In this document: positions 16,648 to 25,349 of the stretch, one piece after another | Layout of the letters: the number at the start of each line of letters is the position of its first letter | Position numbering within the stretch: the stretch's first letter is position 1 | Assembly (NCBI GenBank): GCA_916715765.1 | Contig: CAKAPG010000004.1 | Coordinates: 58,080 to 122,079, forward strand | DNA: 64,000 nt | Source: an uncultured Atopobium sp. | GTDB lineage: Bacteria; Actinomycetota; Coriobacteriia; Coriobacteriales; Atopobiaceae | Direction: 5' to 3' | Translations under genes and position numbers: made by a program | The notes under the pieces: model-generated | Seen by the model: only the letters and a program-made list of their open reading frames with translations | The model's database searches: none | Told to the model about the DNA's origin: nothing

Positions 16648-17895
16648 ATGAGTAAGTATGCTTTTGTAGGCGGCAAGCTCGTTGACGGTACTGGCGCTGC
16701 ACCAGTTGAGGACTCCCTTGTCCTTATCGATGACGACAAGATTACCTATGCTGGTCCTCGTAAAGAGGTCCCAGAGGGATATGAGGTACGTGACGCATCT
16801 GGCCATACCGTAATGCCTGGTCTTGTTGATACACACCTGCACTTCTCCGGCAACCTGACCGACAACGATAACGACTGGGTTATCGAGTCCGTTGCTCAGA
16901 AGCAGGCATGCGCAGTCAAGCAGGCTTATGACGCTCTTACCCACGGCCTTACCACTGTCGTTGAGATTGGCCGCAATGGTATTGCTATCCGCGACCTCGT
17001 TAACATGGGCATTATGCAGGGTCCTCGTATCTTTGCTACCGGCCTTGGCCTTTGCCGCGTTGCTGGTCACGGTGACTCTCACCACCTGCCGCTGCAGATT
17101 TCCAAGGACGGACACCCTTGGGGCGACCAGGTAGACGGTCCATGGGAGCTTCGTAAGGCAATCCGCCGTCGTCTTCGTGAAGAGCCTGACGGCATCAAGA
17201 TCTGGGCAACCGGTGGCGGCATTTGGCGCTGGGACTCCGACCGTCTGCAGCTCTTCTGCACCGAGGAGATTAAGGCAATTGCTGACGAGTGCGCACTGGT
17301 AGGCATTCCTCTGTACGCTCACTCCTACAATAACTTTGACGCTGCATATGACTGCGTCCGCTTTGGTTGCAAGCAGCTCATTCACGGCTTTGAGCTTGAC
17401 GAGCGCACCATGAAGCTTATGGCTGAGCAGGGAACATACTTCACCCCAACCATCGGCTTCCTGCCAACTTGGTACGGAACTTATCCACCAGACTGGACTC
17501 CAGAGCTTGACGCATTCCCAGGCGAGACTGTTGTCGAGAAAGGCCTTGCACGCACCTACGCTAACCTGCGTAAGGCTTATGACATGGGTATCACCATTAC
17601 TATCGGCTCCGACTCCTTCAGCTTTGTCACTCCTTACGGCTATGTCACCATCGACGAGATGTATGACTTTGTCGAGAAGGTTGGCATCTCCATCCTTGAT
17701 ACTGTTGCAGCTGCTACCTACAACGGCGCAAAGATGCTGGGCAAGGAGAACGAGTTTGGTGCTGTCAAGGAAGGCCTCTCCGCTGATATCCTCGTAGTCA
17801 AGGGCGACGTTGCTAACAACATCCGTGACCTCACACCTGAGAACATGGACGTCATCATGAAGGAAGGCAAGATTATTGATCGCGGTAGCTTCTAA
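16648..17895 (+). CDS. Amidohydrolase-superfamily metal hydrolase
   Basis: 415 aa TIM-barrel hydrolase. Metal ligands appear as THLHFSG (about residue 62), a candidate carboxylated Lys in GIKIWATGGG, YAHSY, IHGFEL, and Asp in TIGSDSF. The small N- and C-terminal beta sandwich is present (VGGKLVDGTG; ADILVVKGD). The pattern matches imidazolonepropionase/Xaa-Pro dipeptidase-like amidohydrolases; the exact substrate cannot be read. ATG at 16648 lies 9 nt after GGAAGG. Monocistronic, with a strong terminator. Confidence 0.82.
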   Translation: MSKYAFVGGKLVDGTGAAPVEDSLVLIDDDKITYAGPRKEVPEGYEVRDASGHTVMPGLVDTHLHFSGNLTDNDNDWVIESVAQKQACAVKQAYDALTHGLTTVVEIGRNGIAIRDLVNMGIMQGPRIFATGLGLCRVAGHGDSHHLPLQISKDGHPWGDQVDGPWELRKAIRRRLREEPDGIKIWATGGGIWRWDSDRLQLFCTEEIKAIADECALVGIPLYAHSYNNFDAAYDCVRFGCKQLIHGFELDERTMKLMAEQGTYFTPTIGFLPTWYGTYPPDWTPELDAFPGETVVEKGLARTYANLRKAYDMGITITIGSDSFSFVTPYGYVTIDEMYDFVEKVGISILDTVAAATYNGAKMLGKENEFGAVKEGLSADILVVKGDVANNIRDLTPENMDVIMKEGKIIDRGSF

Positions 17896-17926
17896 GCTTC
17901 CAGCTCGATAATTTGTAACGCGAAGG

Positions 17927-17963
17927 TTGGGCCCTGACTCACTTAAGCGTCAGGGCCCACTTT
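17927..17963 (+). terminator. Intrinsic terminator after the amidohydrolase
   Basis: TGGGCCCTGAC-tcacttaagc-GTCAGGGCCCA followed by CTTTG; long GC-rich stem. Confidence 0.85.
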
Positions 17964-18019
17964 GACAGGCAAGAAGTTTATTCTTTGATATAAAAGTTTG
18001 ACATTTGAAGGAGCTCACT

Positions 18020-19165
18020 ATGTCTGAACCAAAGCAGGTGAAAATTGTGCTGCTTACCGGCTATTTAGGCGCAGGTAAGACCACTATTTTGAACCACATT
18101 CTTTCTAACACTGAAGGTATTCACGCAGCAGTTATCGTCAATGACATTGGCGAGATTAATGTTGACGCCGGTCTTATTAAAGACGGCGGCTACGCTAAAG
18201 AGGGCGACGTTATTCCTCTGACCAACGGTTGTCTCTGCTGCACCCTTTCTAATGACTTGGCACTTCAGTTGGGTGATTTGGCCGATACCGAGGAGTTTGA
18301 CTACATCATTATTGAGGCTTCGGGCATCTGCGAGCCAATCCCCATTACCTATAACATTTCTGCATTCTGCAATCAGAGCCAGCATGCAACTAATCACTCT
18401 CACCTCAACCTGGATAACATCGTCGCAGTTGTTGACTGTGCTCGCATGTTTGAGGAGTTCCACAACGGCGCCGATCTTCTCGACCCAGACATTGAAGAGG
18501 ATGACATTGAGAACCTGCTTATTCAGCAGATTGAGTTCTGCTCTACGCTGGTGCTCAACAAGACCGATCTGGTTACTCCAGAGCAGCTTCACGAGCTCAA
18601 GGCGCTTGTTCGCGGCCTGCAGAAAGACGCCGTTATTGTTGAGGCCGTTAACGGCAATATTCCAATGAGCGAGCTTATCAATACGGGCCGTTTTGACTTT
18701 GACAAGGCCTACGCCTCCGCTGCCTGGATGGATGCAATGGAGCATCCTGAGGAGCACGAGGACCCAGAGGTCTTGGAGTACGAGATTACTACCTTTGTGT
18801 ATCGCCGTCGTCAGCCATTTGACCTGGACAAACTTAATCAGTTTGTGGCTAGCTGGCCAAAGAATATCATCCGCGTCAAGGGTAGCATCTGGATTTCGCA
18901 AGACCCCGAGATGAGCTACGTATTTGAGCAGGCTGGCAAGCAGGTCCAGTTCTACGAGAATGGCATGTTCTACGCATCGCTGCCAGAGGATGAGCGAGAA
19001 ACCCTTCTTGACGAGAAACCTGAGCTACGCGCAGAATGGGATGATGAACTGGGCGATCGTCAAACTAAGCTTTGCTTCATTGGCCGTCATATGGACCATG
19101 AAGAAATTGAAGCCGGTCTGGATGCATGCTTGACCGAGTATGTTCCTGACGAGTTTGACTACTAG
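18020..19165 (+). CDS. COG0523 GTPase (CobW/ZNG-like metal chaperone)
   Basis: 381 aa G3E GTPase. Walker A TGYLGAGKTT (about residue 14), metal-binding GCLCC (about 70), EASGICEP, and NKTDL guanine specificity motif are all present, followed by the C-terminal CobW domain. A His-containing stretch NQSQHATNHSH may bind metal. The family delivers or handles Zn, Co or other metals for client proteins. ATG at 18020 follows AAGGAG; TTG 18005 rejected. Single gene between two terminators. Confidence 0.88.
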   Translation: MSEPKQVKIVLLTGYLGAGKTTILNHILSNTEGIHAAVIVNDIGEINVDAGLIKDGGYAKEGDVIPLTNGCLCCTLSNDLALQLGDLADTEEFDYIIIEASGICEPIPITYNISAFCNQSQHATNHSHLNLDNIVAVVDCARMFEEFHNGADLLDPDIEEDDIENLLIQQIEFCSTLVLNKTDLVTPEQLHELKALVRGLQKDAVIVEAVNGNIPMSELINTGRFDFDKAYASAAWMDAMEHPEEHEDPEVLEYEITTFVYRRRQPFDLDKLNQFVASWPKNIIRVKGSIWISQDPEMSYVFEQAGKQVQFYENGMFYASLPEDERETLLDEKPELRAEWDDELGDRQTKLCFIGRHMDHEEIEAGLDACLTEYVPDEFDY

Positions 19166-19201
19166 CGTTTTCAGCGCCAAGAGCTCCGGCGCTTGAGACG
19201 A

Positions 19202-19230
19202 GGGACCCAGTTTATCCGGGTCCCTTTTTT
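19202..19230 (+). terminator. Intrinsic terminator after the COG0523 gene
   Basis: GGGACCC-agtttatcc-GGGTCCC followed by seven T residues; ends 17 nt before the sirtuin start codon. Confidence 0.92.
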
Positions 19231-19246
19231 AGGTTAGAGGTGCCTA

Positions 19247-20098
19247 ATGACCAAGATTGAGCAGCTTAAAGACTGGATTCAGTCGTCAGATAACATTGTT
19301 TTCTTTGGTGGCGCAGGCGTGTCAACAGAAAGCGGTATTCCTGATTTTAGGGGTACTAACGGTCTGTATCGCCAGGGCGGCATCAAGGTAGAAAACATGA
19401 CCATTGGCCTGGGCCAAGACGGCTATGACATGGGAAAAGAAGCCTACGACCTGGGAAATGGTGTAACGGTTGACCCCGATAACGAGGAGTCTTTTGCCTA
19501 CAGCAAGGCGCCAGACTTTACGCTTGAAGAGATCTTCTCGCTTGATGTGTTTTTTGATTACCCCGCAGCGTATTACACGTATTTTAGAAACTCTCATCAT
19601 TTGGGAGAGGCTCAGCCAAACATTGCTCACAAGTGGTTGGCAGACTTGGAAGCTGCGGGAAAGTTGCGCGCGGTGGTGACGCAAAACATCGACGGACTGC
19701 ACCAAGCTGCTGGTAGCAAGCGTGTGTTTGAGCTCCACGGCAACGAGACGCGTTTTTATTGTCCCGAGTGCGGCCACACCTACACGCTTGATCAGATTGA
19801 AGAACAGTCCTCTGTAGTGCCGCTCTGTCAATGCGGCGCAGTTATTAGGCCTGATATCGTCTTTTACGGAGAAGGCCTTGATATGGACACGGTTTATGGT
19901 GCCTTGAACGCCATCTCTCAAGCGGAGGTCCTTGTGGTTGCAGGAAGTTCGCTGGTAGTGCAGCCTGCCGCCGGTCTTCTCGACTACTACGAGGGTAATA
20001 AAATGGCTATCATCAACGACCAACCCACGCCATACGACAACCGCGCCAATCTGGTGATTAGAGACAGAATTGGTGCCGTCATAGAACAGCTCCTGTAG
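19247..20098 (+). CDS. Sirtuin (NAD-dependent protein deacylase)
   Basis: 283 aa. NAD pocket GGAGVSTESGIPDFRG (about residue 21), TQNIDGLHQ, catalytic His in ELHGNE, zinc finger CPECG...CQCG, and VVAGSSL are present. An unusual insert of about 50 residues (about 44-95, KVENMTIGLGQDGYDMGKEA onward) sits after GLY in the cofactor-loop region. ATG at 19247 follows GAGGTG. The gene begins only 17 nt after a terminator, so its promoter is unclear. Confidence 0.9.
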   Translation: MTKIEQLKDWIQSSDNIVFFGGAGVSTESGIPDFRGTNGLYRQGGIKVENMTIGLGQDGYDMGKEAYDLGNGVTVDPDNEESFAYSKAPDFTLEEIFSLDVFFDYPAAYYTYFRNSHHLGEAQPNIAHKWLADLEAAGKLRAVVTQNIDGLHQAAGSKRVFELHGNETRFYCPECGHTYTLDQIEEQSSVVPLCQCGAVIRPDIVFYGEGLDMDTVYGALNAISQAEVLVVAGSSLVVQPAAGLLDYYEGNKMAIINDQPTPYDNRANLVIRDRIGAVIEQLL

Positions 20099-20136
20099 AA
20101 AAACGCCTACCCGCAAATGTGCAGGTAGGCGTTATC
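20099..20136. terminator. Bidirectional terminator
   Basis: AAAACGCCTACC-cgcaaatgtgca-GGTAGGCGTT between convergent sirtuin and pyrophosphatase genes. Confidence 0.75.
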
Positions 20137-20181
20137 ATTTCAATCAATGGCGAGAACCATACGACACGCGATAAAACCGTG

Positions 20182-21849
20182 TTAGTTGGCAGTTTCCTCG
20201 GCGAGCGTCTGAAGCGTTGCCATGAGAGATGGAACAACCTGTTTCTTACGGCTGACAACACCCGGAAGAACAGCAATGTTGCCATCAACCTTTACGTTAA
20301 AGGCGCGCTCGATGACATTGGCAGCGTTTGCGCCGTAGAAGAGCATCTCGGTGACCTGGCTCTTAACGTCGGTGAACATGTAGAAGACCATTGGAAGCTC
20401 TTCGGACTTAGCAGCAGTCTCCAAGAATGGTCCAACAAGTTCCTCTGCGGCTTTACGGCTGGACTCGGTCATGAAGGAGCCCTGGCCAACGCCAAACTTT
20501 ACGCCGCCACGGCTGAATACCTTGTAGTCACCGTGGAAGACTTCTTCTGCAGTACGACCAGTGAGGTCTGCGCCAGCGTCAAACATTTGCTCAGAGTAAG
20601 CGTCAATGTCTTCTCCGCAAATCTCCGCAAGCTTCTTACCAGCAACAATATCGCGCTCGGTGCAGGTAGGGGAGCGGAATGCAAGGGTGTCGGAAAGAAT
20701 TGCAGAGAGCATAAGGCCAGCAATATTCTTTGGAATCTCGATGCCGTACTCGTGGTAGAGGCCATAGATGATGGTGCAGGTACAGCCAACAGGGACGTTT
20801 CTAAAGGTAATTGGGTTAGAAGTCTCAATGGAGCCGATGCGATGGTGATCAACAATCTCCATGATCTCGGCCTGCTCAAGACCATCAACTGCCTGAGTGC
20901 GCTCGTTGTGGTCAACAAGAATGACATGCTTCTTGCGAGGATTCAAAAGACCAGGACCGCTGATAAGACCAGCAAAAGTGCCGTTCTCGTTAATAACAGG
21001 GAAGAAGCGGTGCCTTGAGTTGGTCATTTCCTTGCGAGCATCATCAATTGCGGTGTTGACGCTGAACTTAAGGATGTCGTCAGTGAGCATCTTCTCACGT
21101 ACAGGCATAGACATGATAAGCAGGCGAGCTACCTCAAAGGTATCGCGAGGAGTGCTGATAATAGCGCAATCACGCTTTTTAGCCAGGTCAATGACGTCCT
21201 GAGCAATTGGAGCATCGCAAGAGACAATAAGGCAGGAAGCACCGTGCTCAACTGCGATAGTCTGGTTCTCATGGTTACCAGCAACAACAATAATATCGCC
21301 AGCATCAACAATCTCTGAAAGTGCAGAAGCGCTGGTACCAACGCGAATATTGCCCTGCTTAACAACGCCCTGAGGATCACCAAGAACCATGGTGCCACCA
21401 AGTGTAGAAACGATATTTGCATAGCTTGTCTTAGCCTTAGAGAGCAGGTTTGGCTCGGAAAGGCTCATGTTTGCATTTGCAATATCTTTAACGGCAATCA
21501 GGCCGGTAAGCTCTTCTTCCTCATCAGTAACGCAGAGTGTATCAAGCTTGACGTCCTGCATGAGCTGCCAAGCAGCATAGAGGCTCATTCCAGCATCAAC
21601 TTTTGGCTGAGCTTGAATTTCTGCATCTTTAATCTGAGGAGTAACCGTAGTAATAAGCTGTGGCTCTTCGAAGCCAAAGTGATTTAGGACAAACGCAGTC
21701 TCACGGTTGAGTGAGCCAGCGCGACGAGCTTCATAGATAGGGTTATCAATCTGATTTTTGAGATACGCATAAGAAATTGCAGCACAAATGCTGTCTGTAT
21801 CTGGGTTCAAATGGCCAATGATATTTACTTTACGAATTGCTTCTGCCAT
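20182..21849 (-). CDS. Mn-dependent inorganic pyrophosphatase with CBS/DRTGG insert
   Basis: 555 aa family II (DHH) pyrophosphatase that hydrolyses PPi to phosphate. Metal motifs are GHLNPDTDS (residue about 12), VDHNERTQ, EIVDHHRIGS and LSDTLAFRSPT; a DHHA2 domain closes the protein. Between the first and second parts of the DHH domain (about 70-300) lies a CBS pair split by a DRTGG-like domain, the nucleotide-regulated form of the enzyme. Start ATG follows GGGAGGCGAAG. Confidence 0.92.
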   Translation of the reverse strand: MAEAIRKVNIIGHLNPDTDSICAAISYAYLKNQIDNPIYEARRAGSLNRETAFVLNHFGFEEPQLITTVTPQIKDAEIQAQPKVDAGMSLYAAWQLMQDVKLDTLCVTDEEEELTGLIAVKDIANANMSLSEPNLLSKAKTSYANIVSTLGGTMVLGDPQGVVKQGNIRVGTSASALSEIVDAGDIIVVAGNHENQTIAVEHGASCLIVSCDAPIAQDVIDLAKKRDCAIISTPRDTFEVARLLIMSMPVREKMLTDDILKFSVNTAIDDARKEMTNSRHRFFPVINENGTFAGLISGPGLLNPRKKHVILVDHNERTQAVDGLEQAEIMEIVDHHRIGSIETSNPITFRNVPVGCTCTIIYGLYHEYGIEIPKNIAGLMLSAILSDTLAFRSPTCTERDIVAGKKLAEICGEDIDAYSEQMFDAGADLTGRTAEEVFHGDYKVFSRGGVKFGVGQGSFMTESSRKAAEELVGPFLETAAKSEELPMVFYMFTDVKSQVTEMLFYGANAANVIERAFNVKVDGNIAVLPGVVSRKKQVVPSLMATLQTLAEETAN

Positions 21850-22100
21850 CTTCGCCTCCCTGATGATGTTGATGATGTAACTTTCTAATTAGAACACACT
21901 TTAGTAAGCACATTTTGTTTCTTTTTTAATACCACCTTGTAGTGTACCCCTCTCTCTTTTTACTTAGAACAGAAAATCGCAGAAAAACAGCAGGCGTACC
22001 TGTGAATCTGGTAAATGTGTATAGGACAAATGACAATTCAAAAGTTGAAGGAAATTAGTACAATGAAATAGTTAACAAATCGATTGAATTGGAATACCTA

Positions 22101-22919
22101 GTGAGTTCTCCTACGCGTTTTTCTGCTAAAAAAAGAAACGCTCGTCATATGAATAAAGTGGCGCCCGTCCCTGAGCCTTCATCTGAGGCAAGGGAAGTTG
22201 CACCTGTAGAAACATCTCAGGCTCCCGTAGAGAAGGCTGATACTACGGCAAGTCCAGTGGCCTCTCTGCAGACTGCATCTGAGCAGCTTTCGTCTGCTTT
22301 TGCGTCGTTTGCGCAGCGTAAGCCTGCAGAAAAACCTACTGTAGAGTCTGCAGAAAAGTCCGCTACACAGCCCGCAGAAAAACCTGTAGAAAAACCTGCA
22401 GAAAATATGCGGTTTAAAGTTGCGCCAGAAAAAAAGAAGCGCCAGAAAACGTCTCTATCTGCACGTAAAAGCATTCGTGTGGAGAAACGTCCTCGCAATC
22501 AAGCAGATCCTGAACCAGAACAGCGCCATTCTCGCCCGGTGAGTGCGGGCAGAAGAAAGCTCGAGCTGGTAAGTGTCGTTGCAATTTTGGTGCTTGCGGT
22601 GCTCTCGATTGTGCTGGTTAACCGACCAAGTCAAAAAACACTGGTATTCGGCGACAATCAGGTAACGTATACCGGCACTACCATTCAGGGAAAGATGAAT
22701 GGTCAAGGCAAGATGACTTTTGAGAATGGCGATACCTACGAGGGAGAATTTGTCGACGGGTATTTCCAGGGTACAGGAACGTACACCTCAAAAGATGGCT
22801 GGACGTACGAAGGTCAGTTTGTAAAAGGCCAGGCAGACGGCCAAGGGAAACTGACTACACAAGATAGCATTGTGTACGAAGGAACTTTTAAGCAAGGGAT
22901 TTATCAAAGTGCGAATTAA
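22101..22919 (+). CDS. MORN-repeat membrane protein with Pro/Ala/Glu/Lys-rich N terminus
   Basis: 272 aa from a GTG at 22101. A charged, disordered cytoplasmic part (about 1-155) contains repeated PAEKP/VEKPAE units. One transmembrane segment (about 156-175) precedes three MORN-type repeats: GKMNGQGKMTFENGDTYEGE, then GTGTYTSKDGWTYEGQ, then GQGKLTTQDSIVYEG. The start has a weak GGAA site; no better start is seen. It overlaps the acyltransferase gene by 11 nt, so the two products are made together, probably for envelope modification. Function unknown. Confidence 0.75.
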   Translation: MSSPTRFSAKKRNARHMNKVAPVPEPSSEAREVAPVETSQAPVEKADTTASPVASLQTASEQLSSAFASFAQRKPAEKPTVESAEKSATQPAEKPVEKPAENMRFKVAPEKKKRQKTSLSARKSIRVEKRPRNQADPEPEQRHSRPVSAGRRKLELVSVVAILVLAVLSIVLVNRPSQKTLVFGDNQVTYTGTTIQGKMNGQGKMTFENGDTYEGEFVDGYFQGTGTYTSKDGWTYEGQFVKGQADGQGKLTTQDSIVYEGTFKQGIYQSAN

Positions 22920-24720
22920 ATGGTTTTCGCTTGTACGTATAACAGGACTTGTTTTAGTCCTCATATATCACTTTTTTAAGGACGCGCTTCCAGGCGGCTT
23001 CATTGGTGTCGACGTATTCTTTACGTTCTCGGGCTATCTCATCACGGCTCTTTTGATTGACGAGTTTGCTCGCTTTAGATCCATCGACGTCATTGGATTC
23101 CTGCGCAGGCGTTTCTACAGAATTGTGCCGCCGCTTGTGTTTATGGTGCTTGTGTGCACACCGTTTCTTCTGCTTGTGCGTACCGAGTTCATTTCCGGTA
23201 TTAAGTATCAGATTGCCGCAGCTCTTGGCTTTGTAACTAATTACTTCGAGATTGTTCTGGGCAACAGCTACGAGAACCAATTTGCTCCTCATGTGTATCT
23301 GCACACCTGGAGTCTTGCTGTTGAAATGCACTTTTATGTGCTCTGGGGTCTGTGTGCCTGGCTGCTTGCTTGCCTCAGCAAAACAATCAGAAGCTATAAG
23401 GTAAAGATTGCCGGAGCTTCTTTGGTGCTGCTGGTTGCTACCTATTTAGCAATGGCAACAGGTGCATCTACCTCTACAAATCTTTCTATCCAGTACTTCT
23501 CAACGCAAACGCACGTGTTCCCCTTCTTTATTGGTGCACTGTTGGCGTGCGTTGCGGGAATCGCTCAAACGGGCGAGCTCTTCGACCAGCTTGAGCAGAA
23601 GCTTTCAACTCCGTTGACGCTTGCGGGCCTTGTTGCAAGCTGCGGCGTTCTTGTTTTCTTGAGCGTCTTTATGCACTTCGAGGACCTCTTTACGTACACT
23701 TTTGGTTTCCTTTTTGCCTCGCTTGCAGCTGCCGCAATGATTTTCTTTGCTCGTATGCTGCATCAAAAAACCGAGGGCATCCAAGAGCCCGGAATTGTTT
23801 CTTTTGTGGCAGATACCAGCTACGGCGTGTACCTGTTCCACTGGCCTTTGTACATTATTTTTGCCGAGAAGACCAATCCCGTCCTAGCTGCACTCTTAAC
23901 CTTGGTGCTTTCGTTTGTGTTTGCAAGCTGCTCGTTCTATGTGCTTGAGCCAGCGTTGGCAGGAAAATCCCCAGAGATCTTCTCGCACATTAAGCTTGAT
24001 GGTCAGAAGGTTTTGCGAGGTACTGGCCTTGCACTCATTCCATTTGCTGCGGCTGTTGCCTTTATTGCGCTAACCGCTCCACAACTCAGCGATTTCCAGA
24101 ATGATTTGCTGCTTAACGCTTCGTTGCAGGAGCAGAGCACCATGACCATGACGCGCAAGCACGCGGACACCTCGCAGGCAAGCAACTACAACGTTGTTGA
24201 AGGCGTCACGTATATCGGCGATTCTGTTTCGCTTCGTGCCCGTTCTTACCTGCAGGATGCTCTGCCCGATGCTCAAATCGACGCTTCGGTTAGTAGAAAC
24301 GTGGCAATGGGCGTAGATTTGCTACAGTCTGCAATCGACAACAATACGCTCTACCAGGACGTTGTTGTAGCCTTGGGTACCAATCCTGTTGGTGGTTCCG
24401 ATGCAGTCGACAAGATTGTAGACATGCTGCCGCGCGGCCATCGCTTGATCTTTGTGACCCCATACGACGGCAGAAACTCTGATCCAAATGCTGGTGCAAA
24501 TGCTATTCGCGCGCACGAGCTTGAGCTTGCTCAACAGTACGACTTCATTACCATTGCGGATTGGGCTCAGGTTGCTCAGGATAATCCTGACATTTGGGCA
24601 GGTACTGACTACGTTCACTTTGGCTCTGATTCAGATTCCATTAATCGTGGTGGCACCTTGTATGCTCAGATGGTCAAAGACGCCGTAGAAAAAGCAAATC
24701 AGGGCCACGTCAAACCATAA
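22909..24720 (+). CDS. OatA-like acyltransferase with SGNH domain
   Basis: 603 aa. An acyltransferase-3 membrane domain with about ten helices (HFFKDALPGGFIGVDVFF, FLRRRFYRIVPP, LHTWSLAVEMHFY) is followed by an extracellular SGNH esterase-like domain: nucleophile in YIGDSVSLRA (about 434) and Asp/His in TDYVHFGS (about 566). This layout matches peptidoglycan O-acetyltransferase OatA, which acetylates MurNAc and gives lysozyme resistance. GTG at 22909 follows AAGGGAT and overlaps the MORN gene's stop. Confidence 0.87.
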   Translation: MRIKWFSLVRITGLVLVLIYHFFKDALPGGFIGVDVFFTFSGYLITALLIDEFARFRSIDVIGFLRRRFYRIVPPLVFMVLVCTPFLLLVRTEFISGIKYQIAAALGFVTNYFEIVLGNSYENQFAPHVYLHTWSLAVEMHFYVLWGLCAWLLACLSKTIRSYKVKIAGASLVLLVATYLAMATGASTSTNLSIQYFSTQTHVFPFFIGALLACVAGIAQTGELFDQLEQKLSTPLTLAGLVASCGVLVFLSVFMHFEDLFTYTFGFLFASLAAAAMIFFARMLHQKTEGIQEPGIVSFVADTSYGVYLFHWPLYIIFAEKTNPVLAALLTLVLSFVFASCSFYVLEPALAGKSPEIFSHIKLDGQKVLRGTGLALIPFAAAVAFIALTAPQLSDFQNDLLLNASLQEQSTMTMTRKHADTSQASNYNVVEGVTYIGDSVSLRARSYLQDALPDAQIDASVSRNVAMGVDLLQSAIDNNTLYQDVVVALGTNPVGGSDAVDKIVDMLPRGHRLIFVTPYDGRNSDPNAGANAIRAHELELAQQYDFITIADWAQVAQDNPDIWAGTDYVHFGSDSDSINRGGTLYAQMVKDAVEKANQGHVKP

Positions 24721-24830
24721 TTCAGCTGCGTTTATCCGGGTCTACCTGGGTCTAGCCGCGCCTAGCTGCATCTAGCTGCGCCTAGCCATGCCGTTATTTC
24801 CCCGGTCTGGTCGTGACGGCGTTCTTGCTG
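24721..24830. repeat. GC-rich degenerate tandem repeat after oatA-like gene
   Basis: Five to six degenerate copies of about 11-12 bp of the form YYTAGCTGCRTC/GCCTAGCYGCG run from about 24733 to 24795, starting directly after the stop codon. No hairpin terminator or ORF is supported. Confidence 0.6.
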
Positions 24831-25045
24831 GTGACATATGGCGTGATTACTCTGGATAGCTAGGAGATTTGGACCCTTTGTGGTGAATTGTTCGGCGCAA
24901 GTCGTCTGGTATGAGGCATCTGACACAAGCTATGATCAACGATTTATGGGATGATTCATTTCTGCGTATAAACATGGTCTAATATACGTAATTATGAATA
25001 TCATCATATAAATAATTTAACTACTGCTATTTTCAAGCCTTCAAC

Positions 25046-25176
25046 AACACACCTATGTCAGATAATCTGCTAAATCCGGGTCGAAAAACACACCTAAGTC
25101 AAATAATCTGCAAGATATAGAGGTTTTGGGTGCAATGTATACGCTTTTTGAGCAGATTATCTGACATAGGTGTGTT
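25046..25176. repeat. Forward-forward-inverted repeat element B
   Basis: Units of 25 bp: F1 at 25046-25070 (AACACACCTATGTCAGATAA then TCTGC), F2 at 25087-25111 (two or three changes), R1 at 25152-25176, an exact inverted copy of F1. The F2-R1 pair encloses a 40-nt spacer. The same unit occurs twice at 49.8 kb. Each unit ends in the small palindrome CAGAT-A-ATCTG. Apart from this and the GC repeat, the 629-nt gap 24721-25349 shows only AT-rich sequence and the ettA ribosome site. Confidence 0.8.
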
Positions 25177-25349
25177 TTCGCGTTTTGCAGACATGCCTTC
25201 GCGTCCGCGTCTTGTGCTTTCGCGCATTCATGCACCCCGCAGCGCACCCGCGCGCCTTCTTCCCGTTTCTTCTGCGGTGGAGTCCTTTCAATATTTCATT
25301 AGAATGGATATGTGAATATTTCATCTGACAGCCCCTTAAGGAGGAGCAC

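Noticed and set aside
20119..21018. 299-codon plus-strand ORF opposite the pyrophosphatase
   Set aside because: Antisense shadow; the minus frame has complete DHH, CBS and DHHA2 motifs.
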